Shown piece after piece: positions 44,701 to 53,900 of a stretch of 64,000 bases of DNA. The position numbers were made by a program, and so were the translations under genes. Below the pieces are notes generated by a model. That model had not been told where the DNA came from. It made no database searches and was given only the letters and a program-made list of their open reading frames with translations. Position 1 is the first letter of the stretch. The number at the start of each line of letters is the position of its first letter. This stretch comes from Luidia sarsii (lineage: Eukaryota; Echinodermata; Asteroidea; Paxillosida; Luidiidae), in the NCBI GenBank assembly GCA_949987565.1, contig OX465111.1, positions 4,678,590 through 4,742,589 of the forward strand, written 5' to 3'.

Positions 44701-46476
44701 AAAACTCAATCGTCCCACAAAAATCAATTTTTATGTGAAATAAATGCATTTTCTTGTGTAAAAAGCAACCAAAGGAGATTTGTGTGATTTTTATGCGTTA
44801 CAATACGTTTCAGAGCATGTAAATTATTGCAATTCTAATTTTTACGGAGAAAAAAGTAGATAACTAAATGAACGAACCATTTTTGGATAAAATGAACTTT
44901 TGTCAAGGAAAAAACTCTAAAATATTGTTCCAAATATTAAGACTTGATTTTTACAAGGTAAAAAATGAGCATCATTTTCAGCAGTTTTCTGCAAATTGTG
45001 ATTTATATATCAAAAAAATACAGATATGCCGCTTCTTTGCGAGTTAACCTACCGTTTGTGAGTTTTTAACCGTGAAATATTCGTATTTGTTCGATTTTAC
45101 ATTCAGAAAGTCCCTTTTCATAGTAAAAAAATCACTTTAACCAACTTCCAATAAAGACAAAATGTTTCCAATCGCGTTCTGGATAAACGATAACATCTAA
45201 AAGAAGACTTAATACAAGTAGGAGTTTGTGTGCGTATGCCACATTTTTATTTAAGTACAGTACCGTTACTTTGAGAAAGGTCCTGCTAGGACGGAAAAGT
45301 CACGCCCTTTAACTTTTGAGAGTTATGTATTGCAGGTCATCTTTGTCAGTGAGCACTTTGCAACAGTTAAGAAAAGACGTATTGAGCCGTCTATTGTCAA
45401 TGATTTCTTCACTTGCATGTGCCGGGACATCAACCAGCATCCCCCTATAGGCTCTAGGCTTATGGGGGGTTTTCAGCATGCGTCAGGAAAAGCAAAAGCA
45501 AAAATCGATTGGATACGATTTTAATAGGCAAAAAAGTTATGATTTTGTTGTAATGATTACTGAACCTAATGGGCCTGAGGTGTCGATTATTAGCCTTTCC
45601 CCATCAACTGTGTGGGCTCGGTGCATTGGCCTATCCGCTGCATATTTATTAAAGGAATGTTTTTGATATTATCTTTCAGGACGGGCATGGTGCCCGCAGC
45701 CAAGTGACGACAATCTGTGGATTCAGGTTGAGTTTACTGCCGAGGTCAACATAACGGGTGTCATCATTCAGGGGGCAGACTGGTCACTGTCCCCAGATCA
45801 ATGGGTGACACAGTACCAAGTGGCCCACAGCAAGGATGGACAGTCGTGGGCTGACGTTACGGATATCGATGGAACACCAACTAAGGTAGGCAGCAAAGTA
45901 TCATACTGGTGTCATATTAGTATCATAGAATCATATTGGTATCATAATGTTCCTTGAGAGCATTGAATTCTTTCCCAGTCGTCTGACAACGAACAGAGCG
46001 TTGAGTTATAACATTATTTTCAGAGCCATAATTGCACCTCGAAAGAGATGACTTACATGTATGCCTGTATGGTGTCTTTTCCCTCCCTCCTTCAAATTAA
46101 CATTTAGACAAAAATCACCAAGTATACACGCACTCATATGATTATGACAATGTATTGTCGCTAGTAAGTGAAATCGATTTATCTATGAAGTACACAATGA
46201 CTCGTATGGTGTATACGCTGAAAACAGCGAGGCAGATAAACGGTTAGGCTTATTCAAATTATAACTGGACTGGTGTTTAATTATAAGAGATACATTAGAA
46301 TTGTTGATGATGGTTTCTGTTCCTATCTGATTTGACAGTTTGCCGGTAACACCGATGGTCGCAGCCACGTGGAAACTAAATTCGAGACCCCACTGCGTGC
46401 CAGGTACATTCGCATTCTGCCCATTTCTTACCACGAACATCCCAGTATGCGTTTTGAGTTGCTTGGTTGCGAATAA
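29764..46476 (+). CDS. Secreted single-discoidin (F5/8 type C) protein, paralogue 2, with a 15 kb intron
   Basis: Five exons: 29764-29821, 30111-30323, 30443-30592, 45680-45885 and 46339-46476 (stop TAA), giving 254 residues. The exon count, phases and first-exon length (58 bp) match the upstream paralogue exactly. Exon 1 encodes MLLLMITMTFMALLASEIN, a signal peptide. Exon 2 carries the Cys module (ILCDFGVEPDP, DPCQCTLLEL, PCRPFPVIYY, WLNCTN). Exons 3-5 carry the discoidin domain (DDKITASS, LWIQVEF, ITGVIIQGADW, YQVAHSKDGQSW, ARYIRILP, RFELLGCE). Intron 4 (30593-45679) is 15 kb against 485 bp in paralogue 1 and is full of mobile-element remains. Despite this, the reading frame and splice borders are intact. 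Role as for paralogue 1; ligand unknown. Confidence 0.92.
31045..31200 (-). repeat. Two dispersed units of the 90-bp palindromic repeat
   Basis: GAGGGGTGCCAATCGGCACC at 31059 and GAGGGGTGCCAATCGGTACC at 31149 are each followed by CTTCATAAGAAGCCAGCCAT. These are the reverse complement of the array at 43868-44660, 13 kb downstream in the same intron, so the two loci form inverted copies. Confidence 0.85.
31201..33071. other. Intron 4 sequence, no further exon recognised
   Basis: A 124-codon minus-strand frame (31583-31957) has no recognised domain. It may be a downstream piece of the transposon-derived gene at 33372-35005, but I could not join it in frame. A stem-loop-repeat box (GACATGGTGTCACCGCAAAC) is at 32929-32948. 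Confidence 0.4.
33072..33245 (+). repeat. (TACATG)n self-complementary repeat
   Basis: TACATGTACATGTACAGTAC words and variants fill about 170 bp. Because TACATGTA is palindromic, the tract can fold on itself. A shorter similar tract (TACATGTACATGTACATGGA) is at about 36190-36220. Confidence 0.85.
33372..35005 (-). pseudogene. Transposon-derived gene fragment (IIIDGMDQ family), spliced, partial
   Basis: Minus-strand pieces: an open segment 35005-34649 containing LRGKPVCNKAWSIAHC; a segment about 34619-34375 with GDWMPHKTRVHLPP and later HFTSVRADHLSQFIIAK before a GTATGT donor; an exon 33919-33795 (ECTICINGKERR, a CxxC pair); and an exon 33528-33372 (EYQKAREKARQQPE, IIIDGMDQSKTDLPHF). The last three borders are GT-AG and their phases agree. 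The order of motifs matches a family of uncharacterised integrase/transposase-like proteins common in cnidarian and deuterostome genomes, which I recall as DUF7869-like; the Pfam label needs checking. A one-base slip at a run of six A near 34503 breaks the second segment. The catalytic remainder is not found, so I call it a decayed or partial element copy. Confidence 0.65.
35006..42445. other. Intron 4 sequence, no gene recognised
   Basis: AT-rich intron with no supported exon. Small features: the palindromic TACATG tract near 36190, a (TAC)n-(TAGTAC) palindrome at about 36778-36818, three direct copies of CAGGGATCCCAACCTC at 40610-40660, and a palindrome GTTGCTTAGCAAC at 41488-41500. None of the open frames here shows a domain. 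Confidence 0.45.
42446..43294 (+). pseudogene. Retroelement gag remnant with CCHC zinc knuckle
   Basis: Starting at an ATG at 42446, the plus strand encodes gag-like capsid sequence in shifting frames: an N-terminal Gln/Ala-rich helix, LDHLTGGARGEI, then IIGHILKTYACYE, the WQVFYDRRQR stretch and SIQDYSLNLLQLLQK. This is the signature of metazoan Ty3/gypsy-type gag proteins. The zinc knuckle (CCNCNEVGHIARRC, C-x2-C-x4-H-x4-C) lies at about 43148-43192. There is an in-frame stop at about 42620 and at least two frame changes before the knuckle. No protease, reverse transcriptase or integrase is visible downstream, so this is a dead, truncated copy. Confidence 0.75.
43303..43345 (+). repeat. Inverted repeat just after the gag-frame stop
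   Basis: GGTTTCAACCAAGGAG and CTCCTTGGTTCAACC form a 15-bp, nearly perfect stem with a 12-base loop. The stem begins 8 bases after a TAG stop that is followed by GG. Confidence 0.7.
43466..43700 (+). pseudogene. Cold-shock domain remnant
   Basis: GRYKWFDVCKGYGFVTPDD matches the first strands and RNP1 motif (KGYGF) of a cold-shock domain. The central HSTIHM segment and the last part (DSEVVQFVYKISDKG, then VIVTGPNG and a basic RGRKRKR tail) follow in two other frames. The domain is therefore present end to end but broken by two frame changes. It lies about 170 bp after the end of the gag remnant. Cold-shock domains bind single-stranded RNA or DNA; in LIN28 and Y-box proteins they accompany zinc knuckles or basic tails. 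Whether it was part of the retroelement or a captured host sequence cannot be settled here. Confidence 0.7.
43868..44665 (+). repeat. 90-bp tandem array with internal palindrome, about 9 units
   Basis: Units of about 90 bp (one of about 99) contain GGCTTCTTATGAAGGGTGCC, GATTGGCACCCCTCGTA, CATGCTTTGCACGGTGGACA and TATCGTTTTATTCTGTAAGT. Each has the perfect palindrome GGGTGCCGATTGGCACCC (7-bp arms, 4-base loop). The units are nearly identical, which indicates recent expansion or homogenisation. The period is divisible by three in most units, which explains the open frames across it. Confidence 0.95.
44666..45679. other. End of intron 4, no gene recognised
   Basis: AT-rich sequence. GAAAGGTCCTGCTAGGACGG at about 45275 is one of four related words in the window. 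The 64-codon frame at 45330 (EHFATVKKRRIEPSIVNDFF) is unrecognised. Confidence 0.4.
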
Positions 46477-49099
46477 GAATTTAAACCAATCGCGGGAATG
46501 GCGGGATATAGCTTCATCAATGTCGTCAATTAACGTGATCATTGCATGCATGAGATTACGAAGAAAATGAACATAGTGACACCACATTTTAATCTTAACT
46601 TATCGTTTTGGTTGTGAATATGAATATCTAAGTAGGCACATATTAAATTTAATGGATGTTTGTCGAAATTTGTTTGGCCTAGGCCTTTGTGAAAGCTACC
46701 GGTGAAAGCTTGGTTTCTTTACTAGAACAATACTCAGAAATCTTATACAGTTAGGCCAATTATTATGCGATCAGGACAGTTTTCCACCATGCGCGCCGGA
46801 CATACAGGTGATATGGGTGAGTAACTCAGTCCTTTGCGATTTGCGTGAAGACTGAGACGCAGGGCCTTTTCCTTTGGTGACTATCATTTCTTGTAAATAG
46901 CTTCGTATGATAACCATTTAAATCAGTCACAATGTGCCATATTTCATTGCACAATAGAAGGAGCGTGGTAAAGGTGATGTATTTTTATCGTCTCTTAATC
47001 CAATATATTACTGCACATTCACGATAGTAGGCCTATAGGGCTTAGGTGGAAGAACACGTTATACTAGATGTCTGTGTTCAAATCACATCGAGTTACGACA
47101 CAGGGCAGTCGTCAAATTTATTTCTGTAGGCCTACATGTACTTTTGGGGAAAGCAATTCGCTATAGAATCTGCTTCAGCCACACCATCCTATTTGTTATT
47201 CACAAAACGTATTATGGTTTAAGTGAACAGAAGAAAATCAAGTTTCCCGTAACAGCTACATGGGGACCTCCATCTTGGATTTCTAACCTGGGGGCTAAAC
47301 AAATACTTTCTTGGTTTCTATATGAAGAAAAACTTGCAAATCTCTACTGCGAATGTGTTACGATCAAGTCGCTATCCTGATTTGGACATGCTATTATTTT
47401 AGGTTGCACAGTCAGTCACAAACAAATGCAATTGGTTAAAAGTGTAAAATTCTCTTTACCTGAGGAAGAGGGCAAGCAATTGGGTGTATGACTCTGCTAA
47501 AATGTTGAAGGCAGAGGGCGACGTGTGATTGTGCAGTCGCTGGAAGTAAATGTAGTTCCATAATTTGAGTTTACTTTGGCTTAATTTTACACTTTACGCT
47601 TGCCGCATTGATCCATTCATCCGTTTTACGGGAACGACAATGACTGGCATTCTGCCGAGTGAATACATCTTGATTCTCCCTTGAGGAACTTCAAAACATG
47701 AGAAGGGGGAATATCGAACTGATCATGGCTGTCACAATATTATGCCTTCAAACACTTAGCTGCGTTTATTTCTATCCTTATTATTTCTTACCACATGTGC
47801 CTTCACTTTTCTTATGGAATAAATTATTGTAAGTCAGTCCAACTCGGCATCCGTCATTCATGGTTTTTTTTCCTGGGAGTCATTTCGTATTTCAAAATTT
47901 TGACTTTCGGCAACAATCATCTCCGAAACTCGTGTCGCTCGCTGTGTACTCTATTAGGCCTAATACCGGTGATTTAAAGGTAAGAAATCAAAATTAAGTC
48001 CAGGTTAAATATTGTTATGAAACCCAATGTGTCTATCATTTTTGAGACCAAAAATGATTAATCTAGCTCCAAAACACTATATTTTGGTCCGAAAATTGTG
48101 CCCCCCCCCCCACTTTAGAGAGGAACGTACTACGTCACACTGACATACATAATTTGTGGTCAGCCTTGAGGTCGTGCGCTTTGCACTGGCCCTGCATTGT
48201 CTCTACTGTCTATTAGCCATAAATACCGCACTGTCACATGCGCAGTAGCGCACTTTATCATCTCAGCATTTCGATCGCCTCGCTCGGCTGCTTTTGGTCT
48301 GTATGTGACGTCACATGCTCACAGGGGGAATTATGGGGGACGAGGCGGACATGGACTTTTTTCAATGTTTTGGGGCGAAATTAGGCGCTAACAAAATGTT
48401 TACAAATTAATCCTGTATTGATCATATTGTGAACATTACCTAAGACGAGTTTTTAGCTCTTTTTCAAATCCCATTTCTGTAGACCTTTAAATACATTGTA
48501 GTCACAATTGCTGCACAACTACAGTGGTGGGAACAAGCAGGAACACAGTGGATGAATCGGGATAACAAGAAAAATCATCGGCAAACTTTAGGTTTGTCTT
48601 GCAGTTTACAAAGGCGTTCACAGTCCCTTTGCTGTAAAATGATGTCTATGCCACTGAGTTGTGAAAACAAACATCCTGAATTAATTTCCAGATTAACCTT
48701 AGTGTCACTTGTATATTTCTGCCTTTAAGGAAGGTCCTGCTAGGAGAGAAACCTCGGAACGATCAAAATATTTGAGAAATGTCTTTCTTTCGAAACAAAG
48801 ATGACATTAAGATTTAAAGACCATTATTGAACCTAAAGTCACATTGTATGGTAAAGCACAGTTCGGTTTTTGGTGCGCTTACGCGAGCCAAAATACACTG
48901 AAGTGACTGCTGATTTTAGTGCTGTGGGTTTTAGTGCAAGGCGGTCGGTTAAAAAAAACCTGGATCACCAAAGGTACGAATCATGTGAAGAAACTTCCAT
49001 ACACAAGGATACATCTTATGTATGTTTTATTTGGTAAACGAGTCCGTTGGAATGTGATAACAATGACTGGCCATGACACCTTTCTCTGAACACGAACAG

Positions 49100-49175
49100 T
49101 TAATGGCTCTTTTCAGAGCCACACACTCCTGAGATGTGTTACATGGTGTCACCGCAAACCTTCCACTTAAACAAA
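49100..49175 (-). repeat. Stem-loop dispersed repeat, intact hairpin, minus orientation
   Basis: The plus strand reads TTAAT, then GGCTCTTTTCAGAGCC (49105-49120), then ACACACTCCTGAGATGTGTT and ACATGGTGTCACCGCAAACC. This is the best-preserved copy with a full box and the exact histone-type hairpin. Confidence 0.85.
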
Positions 49176-49253
49176 GGAAACACAAAACTGACTGGGGCAT
49201 TTCATTGCAAGCAAATTGATGACAATAGCAAATCAATTTGACTGGAAAATGAT

Positions 49254-49326
49254 TTGATCCCGAGGTACCAGCACTCTTCCGATTCACCTATCAGTGCTAT
49301 ACCACCTGAGCTAGGCTGCCCCCGGG
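49254..49326 (-). repeat. tRNA-derived SINE head
   Basis: The minus strand reads GGGGGCAGCCTAGCTCAGGT with an A box (TAGCTCAGGTGG), then about 45 bases later GGTACCTCGGGATCAAATC, a B box with one or two changes. The spacing fits a pol III internal promoter. It cannot fold as a functional tRNA. Confidence 0.6.
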
Positions 49327-50542
49327 AAACATAAGGGGTGGATAGCCGCAGTGGTAGTTAAGTTAAACCAGAGACATGTAGGTACAAATCAAGTCAAATT
49401 TGTTTTTGCTATTTTTTTATCCCCCAAAAACAAAAACAAAAGAAACAAAAATAGTTCTCAATATTTACAGTAGGTCTTGGGTCTTTGGTTCCTCCTCAAT
49501 CAAAAAGCTTCATTAAAAATAATCTTTTTAAAAATCACCAAAAATTTCAACAATTTTCTCAATATCCAAAATGTCCATGGATGGCACATTACTGAGACAA
49601 AATGAGATAAAGAACTCAAAACAAAATGAATTCTGAAAACAATAATGTGCACCATGAATTCAAGACCTACTGGAAGCCATTAGACACACTGCCTCACTGG
49701 CATCCCCCCACACATTAACAACATGGTTCTGGTGGATCGGTCCCTTCCAGGTTGAAGAATGGGGGAGTGACCTGTTTCCTGTAGGGGATTTCCTGATTGC
49801 AAAAGATAATGCAAAATAATGTGAAGCAAGCCTGTCTTCAAAGTAGGCTGATGGTGGACCGGCATGGGTTTGGTTCATTTCAGCTTGAAGCAATCAATCA
49901 AGGCACATGGAAGTGATCATGCACATGGTTATGCAAATGTGATACAAGCTCAAATTAAAATCTAGCTGAGCGTGGATTGACAGGAGTCTTGTCTCTTCCA
50001 GCTTGAAGAATAGGAGAGTAACCTTAACCTCCTGTCCGAGTTTAGGCAAATGCAGTGCAAGTTCGGTTTTGGATGATGGCGGACTGGCAGGAGTACGGAT
50101 TCTTTCAGCTTGAAGAAAAGAGGAGCTACCTATTTCCTGTGCATTTATGAAAATAATTACACATGCAAATGATTATGCAATTGGCTATGCAAATTGCTAT
50201 ACAAATGTGAAGCAAACCCAAATCAAAGTCGGCTGACAGAGAATTGGCAGGAGTTTGGTCCGTGAAAGCTTCAAGCGTGAAGTTACACAAAGTGGATGAG
50301 TCGGCACTGACTGGTCACTGATCTGTGCTATTGTCAGCTTCATTCAGCCAAAGCCAATATCCACACACTGTCCATTTCGCTGCTCCTTTGCAGTCAAACC
50401 CTGTTTAAAGAACGGATAAAGACTGATCCCACTTCCCATCACCGTTTCAGTTGAAAATGGTGTCCGGGTACCTCAAAGGGCATCCTACACGGATTTCAAC
50501 TTTGTCAACCAAGCATAAGGGAGTTGTGGTCAAGATCTCGTC

Positions 50543-50548
50543 TTTATT
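50543..50548 (-). terminator. Candidate poly(A) signal (AATAAA) for NELFB
   Basis: TTTATT on the plus strand gives AATAAA on the minus strand, about 370 bases past the NELFB stop codon. Motif match only. Confidence 0.4.
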
Positions 50549-50916
50549 TTTTCGGTAACCTGCCAACAGCCACTTCTAGCAATCATCATTGAATGCCTTT
50601 GACACTGATGTCAATTTTAGCTGCAGTTTGGTCAGGCCCTGTGAGCACCATATACATGTTTTGAAGCAATTTGTCTTTTCCTGGCAAGCCGAGATTATCG
50701 TTTATCAGATGTGGAGTGTACAGTTTTCTCGGCGACCAGGATCTGAACTTGGGGGACATCGACGTGTGCAGCAAAATCCAACCCATCCACTGTGGGCAGG
50801 TGGCCCCTCCCACCTAGCCTAATTGGTGGAAAAGGCCTGCAGGTGCTTGCTTAGGACAGGTCCTAAGGAGGGGATAGACAGCTCTTGGTAGAGGATCCGG
50901 GAGGCCCTTGGGTGTA

Positions 50917-53900
50917 TCAGAGGGGTGCCGGTGTGGGAACACTCATCAGCGGAGAATCCAGGGGCTCTGAGACAGCAACCGGGCTGGGCGTATGAGCCTC
51001 AATCTTTTTCAGGACGTTGCCGTACAGGTCCCGCACTTCTTGATTATGCTGCAAGGGCAAGGAAAGGATAAGGATTTCCAAGATAAATATTAGAGGCCTG
51101 GATGTTCCATCCTGATACCTTTCTCAAAGGCTATCATTCGATCATTTTAACCACTTTGCGCCGGGGGGGGGGGGGGGGGGGGTTTCAGTGCCGATGACTG
51201 CCATACTGGGTTTTTTTAACAATGCATCATTTTCAAATCTCGCTAAAACAATTGGAACAATATATTTCTGTGAAAAAAATCGATAAGAGTATACTATGGG
51301 TACAAAAGAGTAAAACCTGGCACAATTCGGACGTCGTTGTGGCTTTTGTCAAGAGATTATCAGTTCGAAAAAGGGCCCATTGTGCGTCGTCAATGGAGCG
51401 TAACTGACTTGTGTGTGTGTGTGCGTGTATGGTACTGACAATCCCTGACCACAGACTAGCCTCTACTCCAGGCAGTCAAATCTTCGAGTTGGTCGGCCCC
51501 AACCGAGCGTACGGATTGTGGTGGAGAATGTGGGTGGACCGTTGGGCTGTGTGGCATGCCAAAACAATGTCCCCTGCGTTCTTTCAGCGGCAGCGTGGTA
51601 TCCCTCGATCCTCCACAGTAAAGGTCCCACAATTGCACAATTACTGCTGCTAATCTTGCAATTCACGTGGCAACTTTTGTCAAAAAGGGTCTTTGTACTG
51701 ATTCGCATTGCTTTGTTCTAAGCCGAAAAGAGTCTTTGTTTAAAATGTGGACAATAGCGGTGCCCGGATTCGGAGGGTCCTGTCGCATAGTCAAACCAAC
51801 GGAGCTCCGATTTTGGAGGTCCCGGGCTCCCGGCACGAAGTGGTTAATATGGAGACAGCTTGCACAGTTGTTGTATCACAATTTAAGTGATTTCAAACAT
51901 GGGTATACAAACTTGTAGCTTAATTATGGAGAATTTTGATCGTGGTGCAGTCTCACCTCTGCCTTTGGCTTCAGGGTGTCCACCAGCTTGGCTGTTCTCT
52001 CAGGGGGCACCTTGGGGAAGACTGCCTCAAGCAGACGCAGTGCGTGGCGGAAGGCGCCCTCTTGAGGCCGACCGGCTGCCAGTAGGAACTCGTCGAAGAC
52101 CAAGTTGCAAAAGGCCTCAGTGGCAAAGTCTTCGGCCATGCTGGCCAGGTGGACGATAAAGGGGTGCAGGAAGAGATCGGCCAAGGACCCACTGCCCTCG
52201 GCCTTGGCCAGCCGGGGCAGTAGCCGGGCAAGGGCCTCACGGTTGCGTTGGCGGGCCACGTGCAGGGCATAGTAGCGCAGCAGGGTGGCGGCGATGGGGT
52301 CCCGACGGGCTGACTTGAGGACCTGGCCAGGCATGTCCTTCAGCTTTGGGTCGTCTTCCGTCTCATGAAGGCGCCTGTTGATCAGCCGGATGTAGTCGTC
52401 CGCCAGAAGCGACACTAAACTGGGAAGGAACCGTATCACGAGGTCGTTCTCCTGCAATGATAACCACAGTAACTGACGCTCCTTGCAGAGTAAAATCTTG
52501 AAAACCTTGAAAACCTGTTTTTTGCTGAAAACCTACAGGAGACTTTGCAGAGCCTGCTGTTCCTGAGAAGCTCTAAACGTACATGTCTATGGATGACTTG
52601 TCTTCGTTCATAACGCACATGCGACCTGATTTCTCGATCCTTCCATGCTGCAGTGCTCTGGTACCCACCACACAGCTGTACTAAAGGCACATACCGGTAT
52701 ACGGCAACGTACACCAGCTAAAAGTACGGCCAGCCCATTTGCAGTTTGCAATACACATTGTGTACAGCAAACAAGTTTGGTGGACGATATTTAGGGGCGG
52801 ATAGCAAATGATTCCATCTTGAAACATTTAGAATAACAACCATTTTGTGGCACGGATAAGTAAAGATGAACTGCTCTATTCTCCTTTCTGCAGTTCTTTC
52901 CCCCCAAAAGGTACAGTAAACGTTTTTCCAGTCAAAAACACTTAAAAGTACATCCATACGATCAATACGGACATCGGATTATTTTCAAGGCGATCATTAT
53001 GCCGCCGTAAATATAGCGTGATGTTTGTCTCCCTTCCCTTTATGAATATTAATCTGAAGACCCATTGGCTCTGGCCAGACATGTTTGATGTCATAAGTAA
53101 GCATCCAGATGCTAAAACCTGTCTGGGATAATTATCATCTTTTTTCTATGCATGACAGAGTCACCTTGTGGACAGGATGCGGTGACACCAAGTTTAATCT
53201 CTTTTGAGAATGAGTATGAGAGTGAGTATAGCTTTTAAAGTCTTTTTAGTCTCATTATGAGACTAATAAGAGCAATACTCATTCGTAAATGAGACAATAC
53301 ATAGTGTCACAGTAAACTTTCCACATTTTGAAACAAATTGGACATTGTTCAATTGATTTGAAGAAGAAGTCGCTATGAGTGAGTTGGACAGTGCAAAATG
53401 TGGATGGAAATAAGATGACAGCATACCATTTTGGGTTCACGGAAAACTTGCTTGTCAATCATGTCCCAGGCACCGAGACCCAATGCCAGCATTCTCAGCA
53501 AAAGAAGCAGCACGGCATTTTCCTGTTGGAGAAGAAAGAAAAGACTGAACTACTGCACATTCTCACCCAAGCAAACTCACTGTACATAATTATATCATAG
53601 CAGCCAACAGCATGGCATTTTCCTGTTGGAGAAGAAAGAAAAGACTGAACTACTGCACATTCTCACCCAAGCAAACTCACTGTACATAATTATATCATAT
53701 TATATCATAGCAGCCAGCAGCACGGCATTTTCCTGTTGGAGAAGAAAGAAAAGACTGAACTACTGTACATTCTCACCCAAGCAAACTCACTGTACATAAT
53801 TATATCATATTATATCATAGCAGCCAGCAGCACGGCATTTTCCTGTTGGAGAAGAAAGAAAAGACTGAACTACTGTACATTCTCACCCAAGCAAACTCAC

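Larger units (their letters stand above)
46477..50542. other. Intergenic region between discoidin gene 2 and NELFB
   Basis: No supported gene. It contains a stem-loop repeat at 49105, a SINE head at 49255, a degenerate internal repeat at about 49660-50290, a 10-base C run at about 48103, and GGTCCTGCTAGGA at about 48728. The sequence at 48190-48320 has short CG-rich words (TGCGCAGTAGCGC, TCGCCTCGCTCGG), but no promoter can be assigned. Confidence 0.45.
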
